DNA of 64,000 nt from JBBECE01 sp964574935 (GCA_964574935.1 CAZNOZ010000011.1:6500-70499); one strand, 5' to 3'. Numbered from the stretch's first letter, positions 8,184-17,097 are shown. A program made the numbers and translations. The notes: generated by a model not told the origin, from the sequence alone.

Positions 8184-8845
8184 CGGTAGGGATCGTCGAG
8201 GGTGGGGACGGATCTGGCCCACTCCGAATAGGGGGGATTGGCGGCCATCTCGTAGAGCGCCCGCAGCCGCGTCACCGGTTCGTCGTCGAAGTCGACCCTG
8301 AGGTCGAGCGGCGGGAGGTCGGGGCGCACGATCCGGATTGCCGCCGACAGGGTCCCGCGCTGATCGCCGCCCGCCGCAAGGCCGGCGTCCAGGCCCGCCA
8401 GCAGCCGACGCCCGAAATCGGCGGTTGTCGGCTCGCCAACGTATCCGGCCTGCACGGCGGCAAGCACCTTGTTGTTGGCCAGCCAATTGCCGGCCACCAC
8501 CAGGTCCTCGCCCAGGATGTGGCCTTTCGAGTCGGGGTTCCCGGTGCCCGTCCAGGCGGCGGTGCCTCCCGCCGCGTCGAGCACGGTCAGCTGCCGAAAA
8601 TCGCGGCCCGGGTCGGGTTCGGTCAGCTTGGCGAGCGCCTCGTCCGCGCACTCGCCGTCGGCCATCCGGGCCAGCGCCCCGTCGCCCCACAGCGTACTGA
8701 CGGCGTAGCCCTGGGTCGCGACCGCGCCGACGCGCGCTGCGGCCCGCAGCACCCATCCGCCGACCGCCAGATTGCCGGTGGCGGCCGCGCATCCGATCGC
8801 CGAGGTGGCCCGGTCCAGCCCGAGAACGGAATAGGTCATTGGCAT
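8177..8845 (-). CDS. DUF1028 domain protein
   Basis: A 222-residue protein covering a complete DUF1028 domain (MTYSVLGLDRATSAIGCAAATGN at the N-terminus, the WTGTGNPDSKGH block near the middle). The family looks like an Ntn-hydrolase-type fold with an unassigned reaction. There is no signal peptide. A second ATG six bases in (8839) is spaced better from the aagggtgg ribosome binding site and may be the true start. Cotranscription and overlap with the M20 amidohydrolase suggest they act on the same compound or on consecutive intermediates. Function is unknown. Confidence 0.8.
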   Translation of the reverse strand: MPMTYSVLGLDRATSAIGCAAATGNLAVGGWVLRAAARVGAVATQGYAVSTLWGDGALARMADGECADEALAKLTEPDPGRDFRQLTVLDAAGGTAAWTGTGNPDSKGHILGEDLVVAGNWLANNKVLAAVQAGYVGEPTTADFGRRLLAGLDAGLAAGGDQRGTLSAAIRIVRPDLPPLDLRVDFDDEPVTRLRALYEMAANPPYSEWARSVPTLDDPYRC

Positions 8846-8943
8846 TTTCCACCCTTCTGCGCCCGACTCGCGCTCGAAAGCACTCGTCTTGCGAAAGGAT
8901 AATTTCTTATGATAAATTCACCTTGTCAAACAGGGAGACCAAC
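8846..8943. promoter_or_regulatory. Divergent control region of amidohydrolase and ABC importer operons
   Basis: This 98-base gap is AT-rich against its surroundings and drives transcription both ways. It holds a TTAT-G-ATAA palindrome (8907-8915), a TATGAT that could serve as a -10 box (8908-8913), and TTGTCAAACAG (8923-8933). The last is one base off the TnGTnnnACnA pattern of FadR-type GntR operators. The GntR/FCD regulator at the end of the importer operon is the obvious candidate to bind here. All site assignments are by eye. Confidence 0.4.
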
Positions 8944-10509
8944 ATGCGCATTCTTCACAAATTGGGCTTGGGTCTCGGGCTGGCTGCGGCGCTCGTGGCA
9001 GCCCCGGCGGCTATCGCCCAAACGCCGCCCGGCGTGCTGGTGGTCGGCCAGATCGCCGAACCGCAATCGCTTGATCCGCAGCACGTTTCGGCGGTCAACG
9101 ACTTCCGTATTCTGATGAATGTCTATGACGGGCTGGTGCGCTACAAGGACGGCACGCTCGAGGTCGAGCCGGCGCTGGCGACCGACTGGACCATTTCCGA
9201 TGACGGCACCGAATACACCTTCCACCTGCGCGCGGGCGTCAAGTTCCACGACGGCTCGCCGTTCAATGCCGAGGCGGTGGTTTTCAACTTCCAGCGGATG
9301 ATCGACGAAGACCATCCGTACCACACGGGCTCTTTCCCGCTCAGCTTCTACTTCTCGTCCGTGAAATCGGTCGAGGCGGTCGACGACATGACCGTCAAGT
9401 TCACCCTGACGGAGCCCTACGCGCCGTTCCTGTCGAACCTTGCCTATCCCGCCGGCCTGATCGTCTCCAAGGCGGCAGTCGAGCAGTTTGGCGAGGATTT
9501 CGACCGCAATCCGTCGGGCACCGGCGCCTTCAGGTTCGCCGAGTGGCAGTCCAACACCCGCGTGGTCATCGAGCGCAATGACGACTATTGGGATGGTGCG
9601 CCGCCGCTCGATGCGGTCGTTTACCGGCCCATCACCGACGCCAACACGCGCGTCGCCTCGATGCTGTCGGGCGAAATCGACGTGATGGTCGAGGTGCCGC
9701 CGGACAACGTGGCGACATTCCGCGATTCGCCCGACTTCATGCTCTATGAGCAGGCGGGCCCGCATCTGTGGTTCCTGATCCTGAACGCCAAGGAAGGCCC
9801 GTTCGCCAACAAGCTGGCGCGGCAGGCGGTCAACTACGCGGTCAACAAGAAGTCGCTTGTCGACAACGTGCTGCAAGGCACCGCGAGCGTCGCCTCCGGA
9901 CCGACACCGCCGGCCTTCAACTGGGCCTATAACGAAAGCCTCGATCCGTATCCCTACGACCCGGACAAGGCGCGGGCGCTTCTCGCCGAGGCCGGTGTCG
10001 CGCCGGGTACCAAGGTCACGTTCTACGTCACCCAGGGCGGTTCGGGCATGCTCGATCCGGTCGCGATGGGCACCGCCATTCAGGCGGATCTCGACGCGGT
10101 CGGGCTCGACGTGAGTATCGAGACCTACGAGTGGAACACCTTCCTTGGCGAGGTGAATCCCGGTCTCGAGGGCAAGGCCGACATGGCCGAGATGGCCTGG
10201 ATGACCAACGATCCGGACACGCTGCCCTATCTGGCGCTGCGGACCGAGGCGTGGCCCGACAAGGGCGGGTTCAACTCCGGCTACTACTCGAATCCGGAAG
10301 TTGACGATCTGTTGGCACGGGCACGCACATCGACCGATCAGGCCGAACGCGCGTCGCTGTACAAGCAGATGCAGGAAATCGTCTATGACGACGCGCCCTG
10401 GCTGTTTGTGGCCAACTGGAAGCAGAACGCCGTGACCACGGCGAATGTCAATAACTACTCGCGGCAGCCTTCGTTCTTCCTGCTCCTGCAGACGGTGAAC
10501 ATGGGCTGA
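8944..10509 (+). CDS. ABC transporter substrate-binding protein, family 5 (peptide/nickel/opine type)
   Basis: A 521-residue periplasmic solute-binding protein. A signal peptide is evident (RILHKLGLGLGLAAALVAAPAAIAQ, cleavage after AQ near residue 26), followed by the SBP_bac_5 start (VVGQIAEPQSLDPQHVSAVNDFRI) and the LRAGVKFHDGSPF block. The ATG at 8944 follows a cagggagacc ribosome binding site; farther-upstream frame is untranslated leader. Family members bind di/oligopeptides, opines, glutathione or nickel. It is the first gene of a five-gene operon. A strong hairpin after it probably keeps its mRNA in excess over the membrane components. Confidence 0.9.
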   Translation: MRILHKLGLGLGLAAALVAAPAAIAQTPPGVLVVGQIAEPQSLDPQHVSAVNDFRILMNVYDGLVRYKDGTLEVEPALATDWTISDDGTEYTFHLRAGVKFHDGSPFNAEAVVFNFQRMIDEDHPYHTGSFPLSFYFSSVKSVEAVDDMTVKFTLTEPYAPFLSNLAYPAGLIVSKAAVEQFGEDFDRNPSGTGAFRFAEWQSNTRVVIERNDDYWDGAPPLDAVVYRPITDANTRVASMLSGEIDVMVEVPPDNVATFRDSPDFMLYEQAGPHLWFLILNAKEGPFANKLARQAVNYAVNKKSLVDNVLQGTASVASGPTPPAFNWAYNESLDPYPYDPDKARALLAEAGVAPGTKVTFYVTQGGSGMLDPVAMGTAIQADLDAVGLDVSIETYEWNTFLGEVNPGLEGKADMAEMAWMTNDPDTLPYLALRTEAWPDKGGFNSGYYSNPEVDDLLARARTSTDQAERASLYKQMQEIVYDDAPWLFVANWKQNAVTTANVNNYSRQPSFFLLLQTVNMG

Positions 10510-10516
10510 CCTCCCC

Positions 10517-10548
10517 GCCGGCCGGCGGTCCGCGGACCGCCGGCCGGC
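10517..10548 (+). promoter_or_regulatory. Perfect 32-base palindrome between binding protein and permease genes
   Basis: The arms pair without mismatch from 10517/10548 inwards (right arm starts GGACCGCCGGCCGG at 10534) around a GC centre. No T-run follows, so it is not a canonical terminator on either strand. In many binding-protein operons such a hairpin after the first gene stabilises that transcript and lowers downstream expression; here this is inference. Confidence 0.6.
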
Positions 10549-10577
10549 CATTCCCGGATTTCGCGGGGACCTGAGAA

Positions 10578-11525
10578 ATGGCCGCCTACATCGCCAAGCG
10601 TCTGCTGGCCCTGATCCCGGTCCTTTTCGGACTGTCGATCATCGTGTTTCTGATCATGGCGCTGATCCCCGGCGATCCCGCGACGGCCATCCTTGGGTCC
10701 TACGCCACGCCCGAAAACGTCGCCCGGCTGAACCGCGAGCTCGGCCTCGACAAGCCGCTGCCCCAGCAATATTTGATCTGGCTGGGTAATCTTCTGCAGG
10801 GCGATTTCGGCCGCTCCTTCATCCTCAACCGGCCGGTGCTCGACGAAGTGCTCGAGCGCTTCGGCGCCACGCTGATCCTGGCCGGCACCTCGCTGGTGCT
10901 GTGCTCGATCTTCGGGCTTTTGGCCGGCATCGTCTCGGCGGTCCGCCAGTTCGGCTGGACCGACCGCATCGTCACCTTCTTCGTGCTGATCGGCATCTCA
11001 ATGCCGAGCTTCTGGCTCGGACTGCTGCTCATTTTGCTGTTCGCGGTCGAGTGGCGATTGTTACCGGCCTCGGGCATGTTCGCGATCTATGGCGGCGGCG
11101 ATCTGCCGGATCTGATCCGTCATCTCACCCTGCCCGCGATCACCCTGGCGGTGGTGGCGACCGGGGTCATCGCGCGGTTGACGCGGGCCTCGATGCTCGA
11201 AGTGCTGCGCCAGGACTATGTGCGCACCGCCCGCGCCAAGGGCGTCGACGAGCGCAGCGTGATTTTCAAGCACGCCTTCAAGGCGGCGCTGGTGAGCGTC
11301 ATCCCGGTCATCGGCATCCAGGCCGGCTTCGTGCTGGGTGGGGCGGTCTATATCGAGACCGTGTTCCAGTGGCCGGGTATTGGCGCGATGCTGGTCAACG
11401 CCATTTCCACCCGCGACATCCTGCTCGTTCAGGGCGGCGTGCTGGTGGTGGCGGCGTCCTACGTGCTGTTCAACCTTGTCGCCGACGTCGTTCAGACCAT
11501 GATCGATCCGAGGCTGAAGTCATGA
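10578..11525 (+). CDS. ABC transporter permease, DppB/OppB type
   Basis: A 315-residue inner-membrane permease of the peptide/nickel type. It starts with the family hallmark MAAYIAKRLLALIPVLFGLS, has the IPGDPA region near residue 35, and six hydrophobic segments. The EAA coupling loop appears as YVRTARAKGVDERSVIFKHAFK. It pairs with the DppC-like half of the next protein. The stop overlaps the next start by four bases (ATGA). Confidence 0.9.
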   Translation: MAAYIAKRLLALIPVLFGLSIIVFLIMALIPGDPATAILGSYATPENVARLNRELGLDKPLPQQYLIWLGNLLQGDFGRSFILNRPVLDEVLERFGATLILAGTSLVLCSIFGLLAGIVSAVRQFGWTDRIVTFFVLIGISMPSFWLGLLLILLFAVEWRLLPASGMFAIYGGGDLPDLIRHLTLPAITLAVVATGVIARLTRASMLEVLRQDYVRTARAKGVDERSVIFKHAFKAALVSVIPVIGIQAGFVLGGAVYIETVFQWPGIGAMLVNAISTRDILLVQGGVLVVAASYVLFNLVADVVQTMIDPRLKS

Positions 11526-13459
11526 GCGAGGCCGCGGTCACGCCGACGGACGCCGCGCCGCCCAAATCGGGCCGGGCCACGCCGTGGCAGCTTCTGATGA
11601 ACAACCGGCTGGCGGCCGCGGGCCTTTATGTTCTGGTCGCCATCGTCATTCTGGCGCTGCTGGCGCCGGTGCTGCCGATCGCCGATCCGGACGTCACCGA
11701 GCCGGCCAACCGGCTGCAGCCGGCATTTTCCGACGCGCACCTGCTGGGCACCGATCATCTGGGGCGCGACATCCTCTCGCGCATCCTCTGGGGCACCCAG
11801 GTGTCGCTGCTGGTCGGTGTCACCGCCAGCGTCATCGCGGCCTTCTTCGGCTCGCTGATCGGTCTTGTGGCCGGCTACGCGGGCGGGCGCACCGACAATT
11901 TGATGATGCGGGGCGTCGACATGCTGATGGCGTTCCCCTACATCCTTCTGGCGCTGGCCATCGTCGCGGCGCTGGGGCCGGGGCTGCTCAATGCGCTCTA
12001 CGCCATCGCCATCGTCAACATCCCGTTCTTCGCCCGCAACATCCGCGGCGTCACGATCTCGCTCAGGCGCCGGGAATTCGTCGACGCGGCGCGCCTGGCG
12101 GGCAGGAGCCATGTCGGCATCCTCTTTTCCGAAGTGCTGCCGAACGTGCTGCCGGTGATCGTGATCACCATGTCGACCACCGTCGGCTGGATGATCCTGG
12201 AAACCGCCGGCCTCAGTTTCCTGGGTCTGGGCGCCCAGCCGCCGCAGGCCGATCTGGGCTCGATGCTGGGCGAGGGCCGGCAACTGCTGATCACCGCGCC
12301 GCACGCTTCGGTCATTCCGGGGCTGATGATCTTCGCCCTGGTGATGAGCATCAACCTGCTTGGCGATGGCGTCCGCGACGTGCTCGATCCGCGACTGAAG
12401 TCGGGCGCCCTGGCGGCGCCGTCGGCGCGCACCGCGATCGACCGCCAGAGCGTCCCGGAGACGGCGGCGGTCGGCGGCGAACGGGTGCTCGACGTCACGG
12501 ACCTGCGCACCAGCTTCAACGTCGGCGACCAGAAGTACCGCGCCGTCGGCGGCGTCGACTTCCACCTCGATCAGACCGAATGCCTTGGCATCGTCGGGGA
12601 GTCCGGCTCGGGAAAGTCGGTCGCCGCGATGTCCATCGCGGGGCTGGTGCCGACGCCGCCGGGTGTCATCGAAGGCGGCCGGATCGAGTTTGGCGGTCGT
12701 GACCTTCTGGCGGTCGGCTACGAGGAGCTGCGCGGCATCCGCGGCCGTGAGATCGCCTATGTGTTCCAGGACCCGCTGTCGACGCTGCATCCGCTGTTCG
12801 AGGTGGGCGACCAGATCGCCGAGGCCATCCAGGCGCATCAGCCCGTGACCTACCGGCAGGCCTGGGAGCGGGCCGTGGAACTGCTCGAACTGGTGCGCAT
12901 CCCGAACGCCGCCGAACGGGCCAAGGCCTTCCCGCACGAATTGTCCGGCGGCATGCGGCAGCGCGTGTCGATCGCCATGGCACTCGCCAACGATGCCGCC
13001 GTTCTGGTGGCCGACGAGCCGACCACCGCGCTCGACGTCACCGTGCAGGCGCAGGTCCTCAAGCTGATGGACGCGCTGCGCAAGGACAAGCAGGCGGCGG
13101 TCCTCTTCATCACCCACGATTTCGGCGTGGTTTCGGAAATCTGCGACCGGATCGCGGTGATGTATGCCGGCAGGATCGTCGAGACCGGTCCCACCCAGGC
13201 CGTCCTCACCTCGCCCGCGCACCCCTATACGCGCATGCTGATCGACTGCGTGCCGGTGATGGGCGAACCGGGGCGCCGGCTCGACGCCATTGCCGGGATG
13301 CCGCCACCGGTCAACGACCTGCCCGACGGCTGTCATTTCGCGGACCGCTGTCCCCGGGCGACCGCCGAATGCCGCACCGGCGAGATCGCCATCGACCCGA
13401 TCGGCCCCGAGCGCGGGGTGCGCTGCATCCATCCTCTTGCGGAGGAGGCACGGGCATGA
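11522..13459 (+). CDS. Fused ABC permease (DppC type) and ATP-binding protein (DppD type)
   Basis: A 645-residue single frame that joins two normally separate subunits. Residues about 20-295 are a DppC-type permease (LLGTDHLGRDILSRILWGTQ, EAA loop FVDAARLAGRSHVGILFSEVLP). Residues about 320-640 are a DppD-type ATPase: Walker A GESGSGKS (about 359-366), signature LSGGMRQRVS, Walker B VLVADEP, and the C-terminal oligopeptide-type extension with cysteines (CHFADRCPRATAEC). The linker of about 25 residues is Ala/Pro-rich. The frame is open without a stop or internal start that would separate the halves. Similar fusions occur elsewhere in peptide-type systems. It overlaps the next gene by four bases. 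Confidence 0.9.
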   Translation: MSEAAVTPTDAAPPKSGRATPWQLLMNNRLAAAGLYVLVAIVILALLAPVLPIADPDVTEPANRLQPAFSDAHLLGTDHLGRDILSRILWGTQVSLLVGVTASVIAAFFGSLIGLVAGYAGGRTDNLMMRGVDMLMAFPYILLALAIVAALGPGLLNALYAIAIVNIPFFARNIRGVTISLRRREFVDAARLAGRSHVGILFSEVLPNVLPVIVITMSTTVGWMILETAGLSFLGLGAQPPQADLGSMLGEGRQLLITAPHASVIPGLMIFALVMSINLLGDGVRDVLDPRLKSGALAAPSARTAIDRQSVPETAAVGGERVLDVTDLRTSFNVGDQKYRAVGGVDFHLDQTECLGIVGESGSGKSVAAMSIAGLVPTPPGVIEGGRIEFGGRDLLAVGYEELRGIRGREIAYVFQDPLSTLHPLFEVGDQIAEAIQAHQPVTYRQAWERAVELLELVRIPNAAERAKAFPHELSGGMRQRVSIAMALANDAAVLVADEPTTALDVTVQAQVLKLMDALRKDKQAAVLFITHDFGVVSEICDRIAVMYAGRIVETGPTQAVLTSPAHPYTRMLIDCVPVMGEPGRRLDAIAGMPPPVNDLPDGCHFADRCPRATAECRTGEIAIDPIGPERGVRCIHPLAEEARA

Positions 13460-14472
13460 CCGCTCCGACGGTTCTGGAAACCCGCGACCTCACCCGGATA
13501 TTCGGCGGCGGCCGCACCTGGCTGGGCGCCGAAAAGCCGGCGGTGCATGCCGTCCGCGGCATCAATCTCGAACTCAGGCAGGGCGAGACGCTGGGCATTG
13601 TCGGCGAATCGGGATGCGGCAAGTCGACGCTGGCGCGCATGCTGGTGGGGCTGGACGGGCCGAGCGCGGGCACCATCACCATGGACGGCTCCGACGTCAC
13701 CGAAATGGCCGGCCGCGACCCGCGGGCGCTGGCGCAGACCATCCAGTATGTGTTCCAGGACCCGGTCTCCTCCCTCAATCCGCGCAAGACCGTCCGGACG
13801 ATTCTCGAAACCCCGATGGTCCATCTGTTGGGGCTCGACAAGCCGGCGCGCGAAGCAAAGCTCGGCGAACTGATGGACGCGGTCAATCTCAGGGCCGAGT
13901 TTCTCGATCGCTATCCGCACGAGTTCTCGGGCGGCCAGGCCCAGCGCATCGGCATCGCGCGGGCGCTGGCGGGCGATCCGAAGGTGATCATCCTCGACGA
14001 GCCGGTCTCGGCGCTCGACGTTTCCGTGCAGGCCCAGGTGCTCAATCTGCTCGACCAGCTGAAGCGGGATTTCGGCCTGACCTACATCTTCATCAGCCAC
14101 GACCTCACGGTGGTCGAGAGCGTCTCGGACCGGGTGGCGGTTCTGTATTTCGGCCGTATCGTCGAGTATGGCGACGCCAAGGCGATCTTCGGCGGGCCGC
14201 GCCACCCCTACACGCGCCTGCTTCTCAATTCGGCGCCGGTGCCGGGGCAGAAGCGGGTGGTGGCCGAGGAGGAGCTGGCCGAATTGCCCGATCCGTTCAA
14301 TCCGCCGCCCGGCTGCTCGTTCGCGCCGCGATGTCCCCGGGCGGCCGACAGGTGCCGTGCCGAGACCCCTTCGCTGGAAGCCGGCCCCGGAGCGCCGACG
14401 CATCTGGCCGCCTGCTACTTCCCCTACGACAACGGCACGGCGGCGGACGCCTCGCCAATCGACGCCTCATGA
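13456..14472 (+). CDS. ABC transporter ATP-binding protein, DppF/OppF type
   Basis: A 338-residue ATPase, second nucleotide-binding subunit of the importer. Walker A GESGCGKS is near residue 50, signature FSGGQAQRIGIARAL, Walker B VIILDEPVSALD, switch histidine in IFISHDL. The oligopeptide-type C-terminal region includes the cysteine block SFAPRCPRAADRCRAE. The ATG overlaps the upstream stop (ATGA), and the gene itself overlaps the GntR start by four bases. Confidence 0.92.
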   Translation: MTAPTVLETRDLTRIFGGGRTWLGAEKPAVHAVRGINLELRQGETLGIVGESGCGKSTLARMLVGLDGPSAGTITMDGSDVTEMAGRDPRALAQTIQYVFQDPVSSLNPRKTVRTILETPMVHLLGLDKPAREAKLGELMDAVNLRAEFLDRYPHEFSGGQAQRIGIARALAGDPKVIILDEPVSALDVSVQAQVLNLLDQLKRDFGLTYIFISHDLTVVESVSDRVAVLYFGRIVEYGDAKAIFGGPRHPYTRLLLNSAPVPGQKRVVAEEELAELPDPFNPPPGCSFAPRCPRAADRCRAETPSLEAGPGAPTHLAACYFPYDNGTAADASPIDAS

Positions 14473-15260
14473 GTGTCGAGGAGCCGGACCTGGCGCGACC
14501 CCGGCGCGAGGACGGCGCGCGCTCGAACCGGCGTGGCCGCACCCACCAGATTGCCACCGCCATCAAGCGCGCGATCATCGAGGACGGACTTCGTCCCGGC
14601 GATCGCCTGCCGCAGGAACACGAGCTCATCGAGCAATATTCGGCCAGCAAGGGGACCATAAGGGAAGCCCTGGGGGCGCTGGCGGCCGAGGGGCTGGTGC
14701 GCACGCGCACCGGACCGGGTGGCGGCGCCTTCATCACCGAGGTCGACCGCGAACACGCCATGGCGTTGCTCGCCAATCATCTGCTTTTCACCGATGTGAG
14801 CATTTCGAACATCTACGCACTCAGAATTGCCCTCGAGCCGGAGATCGTGCGCGATCTGGCCCGCCAGATCACGGCGGCGCAGATCGCCGAGCTCGAGGAA
14901 AAGATGAGCATCTACACCGAGCCGCCCACCTCGATCGCCGAGGAGCAGGAGCAAAGGGCGGCGGAGCTCGAGTTTCACGAAACGCTGGCACGGTTTTCGG
15001 ACAACCCGCTGCTGAGTTTCGTGTGCGGTTTCCTGGTGCGGCTGCTCAAGGACCTCACGGTGTGCAAGCGCATCTACGAGCGCCCGCTGCCTGAGTTGCG
15101 CGAGCGCGGCCTGTCGTATCAGGAGAAACTGATCTCGGCGTTTCGCGAGCGCAATCCGGCGCGGGCGCGTTCGGTGATGAAGGCGCACATGCTCACCGCG
15201 CAGCGCATCATGGTTGCCCAGGAAGCCGAGGTGACAAAGGGCTTCCTGACCACCGACTAG
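14469..15260 (+). CDS. GntR-family regulator with FCD domain
   Basis: A 263-residue regulator with an N-terminal winged helix (about 22-95: QIATAIKRAIIEDGLRPGD, then the recognition region QYSASKGTIREALGALAAEG) and an alpha-helical FCD ligand domain (about 110-240). The ATG at 14469 overlaps the preceding ATPase gene, so it is the last gene of the importer operon. Regulators of this type sense organic acids or amino-acid derivatives and commonly repress their own operon. The candidate operator is in the divergent region 8846-8943. Confidence 0.88.
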   Translation: MSVEEPDLARPRREDGARSNRRGRTHQIATAIKRAIIEDGLRPGDRLPQEHELIEQYSASKGTIREALGALAAEGLVRTRTGPGGGAFITEVDREHAMALLANHLLFTDVSISNIYALRIALEPEIVRDLARQITAAQIAELEEKMSIYTEPPTSIAEEQEQRAAELEFHETLARFSDNPLLSFVCGFLVRLLKDLTVCKRIYERPLPELRERGLSYQEKLISAFRERNPARARSVMKAHMLTAQRIMVAQEAEVTKGFLTTD

Positions 15261-15369
15261 GGCGCCGCCGGTCTGGCGCGCCTGCCGCGGCGTGCGAGCT
15301 TGGCCGTCTCAGCACAACTCAGCGTCGTTGCCGCGAGCCCGCCCCACCTCGTGCGGGACCGCCGGCCAC

Positions 15370-15390
15370 CGCATTCCTGCTTGGAATGCG
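15370..15390. promoter_or_regulatory. Inverted repeat upstream of tctCBA
   Basis: CGCATTCC and GGAATGCG form a perfect 8-base inverted repeat with a five-base centre, inside the 253-base gap between gntR and tctC. It could be an operator for the transporter operon or an mRNA hairpin. No T-run follows. Apart from this and the ribosome binding site (gggaggaac) before tctC, nothing else recognisable lies in the gap. Confidence 0.35.
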
Positions 15391-15513
15391 TGTGCGGGAA
15401 TTTAGGCGTTGCTGATTATGGCTGGCGGCCGAAAAATCCGCTCGATTGCGTGCTGCCGGTGGAAATCCGCCCCAAAACGGAGCGGGCAGGCGCGCGCAAG
15501 TGGGAGGAACATC

Positions 15514-16479
15514 ATGAAGAGTTGGAAGACCGGCCTCATTGCGGGCCTAGCGCTCGCCATGGCCGTCATCGGCGGCGCCGTGGCGCAGGACTTCCCCACC
15601 AAGCCGGTTCGGGTCATCGTGCCGACCGACGCCGGCGGCAGCGTCGACGCGGTGGCACGCATCGTGCAACGCTATGTCGACGAATCCGGCGTTCTGGGGC
15701 AGAATCTGGCGGTCGTGAACATGCCGGGTGCCGGCGGCACGATCGCAACCCGCACCGTGCTCGAAGCCGAGCCCGACGGCTACACGATCGGGCTTTGGCA
15801 CGAAGGCCTGATCACCTCGAAGGTGATGGGCGTGGTCGACTATGACCATACCGATTTCCGCATTCTCGGCATCACGGGCTACACCGAGATCGGCCTCGGC
15901 GTCGGCGACGACAATGCCATTGACACCTACGACGACCTGATGGCGGCCGCTCAGGCCAATCCCGACACCGTTCTGGTGGCGACCAATGTCGGGCTGGCGG
16001 TGCATTTCGTGCCGCTGATGCTGCAGGACAAGGCGGGCGTGGAATTCCGCTATGTGCAGGTGGGCGGCGGCGCCAAGCGCTTCCCGTCCGTGGTCTCGAA
16101 CAACACTGACATCGCGATCTTCTCGGTGTCCGAATTCGTGAAGTGGGAGACCGCCGGCCTCAAGCCGCTCGTCATCTTCTCCGAGGAGCGGGTGCCCGAG
16201 CTGCCCGACGTGCCGACGGCGCGGGAGAAGGGCATCGATCTGATCGCCAATTCGATGCGCATCTGGATCGCGCCCAAGGATACCCCGGACGAGGCCTTCA
16301 ACAAGCTCGCCGAGGTGCTGCGGTCGGCCGTGGAGAGCGAAGCGGGCTCGACCGCGCTGACGGATGCCGGTTTCCGCGCGGTCTTCATCAGCCCCGAGGA
16401 CACCGTCGCCATCCTCGACGAATGGAAGGCGAACGCCGAACCGCTGGTGCCCACGGCCCAGGAGCTCAGCGCCGACTAG
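15514..16479 (+). CDS. tctC: Tripartite tricarboxylate transporter substrate-binding protein (TctC family)
   Basis: A 321-residue periplasmic binding protein of the Bug/TctC family. The signal peptide is KSWKTGLIAGLALAMAVIGG with cleavage after VAQ (about residue 25). The mature N-terminus DFPTKPVRVIVPTDAGGSVD is the family hallmark, followed by the VVNMPGAGGTIATRTV block. The ATG at 15514 lies six bases after gggaggaac. It delivers a carboxylate-type ligand to TctAB downstream. A hairpin separates it from tctB. The ligand is unknown; family members bind many carboxylates besides citrate. Confidence 0.9.
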   Translation: MKSWKTGLIAGLALAMAVIGGAVAQDFPTKPVRVIVPTDAGGSVDAVARIVQRYVDESGVLGQNLAVVNMPGAGGTIATRTVLEAEPDGYTIGLWHEGLITSKVMGVVDYDHTDFRILGITGYTEIGLGVGDDNAIDTYDDLMAAAQANPDTVLVATNVGLAVHFVPLMLQDKAGVEFRYVQVGGGAKRFPSVVSNNTDIAIFSVSEFVKWETAGLKPLVIFSEERVPELPDVPTAREKGIDLIANSMRIWIAPKDTPDEAFNKLAEVLRSAVESEAGSTALTDAGFRAVFISPEDTVAILDEWKANAEPLVPTAQELSAD

Positions 16480-16494
16480 GCGCGGAGGGGGAAG

Positions 16495-16522
16495 GGGACT
16501 GGCGGCCTCGGCCGCCGGTCCC
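16495..16522 (+). promoter_or_regulatory. Strong hairpin between tctC and tctB
   Basis: A stem of about 13 pairs (GGGACTGGCGGCC with GGCCGCCGGTCCC, one T-G wobble) closes on a TC centre immediately after tctC. No T-run follows. It occupies the same position as the palindrome after the binding-protein gene of the previous operon, which suggests differential stability of the binding-protein mRNA segment. Confidence 0.55.
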
Positions 16523-16562
16523 TACACTGCCCGACACCTTCCAACCGGACGCTTGGAGACCC

Positions 16563-17090
16563 ATGCGGCGGCTTCTGGCTGATCCCGACGCTCGCGCGGA
16601 TGTGATCCTGGTGGCCGCGGTTTGGGGGCTTGCCGCACTCACCTTCTACGGCGCGAGTTTGCTGCCGCCGCCGCTGTTCGATCCGCTCGGCTCGGCGGCG
16701 GTGCCGAAATTCGTCGCCGTGGCCATTGCCCTGCTGGCCGGGACCGTTCTTCTGCGCCGGCTGATGATGGCGCGCCGGGCCGTCGCGCAGGGGGCCGCGG
16801 CACCGGCGGCGGACGAGGACGCGGCGGCGGGCGGCCCTCTGAGGCCTTCCATCGCACTGGCCTCGATCGGCATCATCGTCGCCTATGTCGGCGTGATGGG
16901 GTTCGGGCTCCTGGGGTTCCGCGAAGCCACGGTGCCGTTCGTGATCGCGCTGGGGGGCGCCATGTCGCGCTTCCGGCGCTCGACGATGGTTGTGTTGGTG
17001 CCGCTGTCCTTCGTCATCGCCTTCGGGCTGGCATGGCTGTTCTCGGGGGCCCTTTACATCGACCTGCCGGTGACCAAATGGCTCCCGTGA
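16563..17090 (+). CDS. tctB: Tripartite tricarboxylate transporter small membrane subunit (TctB family)
   Basis: A 175-residue protein with four hydrophobic segments (about 12-35, 45-65, 95-118, 123-160), the usual size and topology for TctB. A cytoplasmic Ala/Asp-rich loop lies around residues 66-90. It sits between tctC and tctA in the standard order; tctA starts eight bases later. Sequence conservation in this family is low, so the assignment uses topology and position. Confidence 0.82.
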   Translation: MRRLLADPDARADVILVAAVWGLAALTFYGASLLPPPLFDPLGSAAVPKFVAVAIALLAGTVLLRRLMMARRAVAQGAAAPAADEDAAAGGPLRPSIALASIGIIVAYVGVMGFGLLGFREATVPFVIALGGAMSRFRRSTMVVLVPLSFVIAFGLAWLFSGALYIDLPVTKWLP

Positions 17091-17097
17091 GCGCGCC

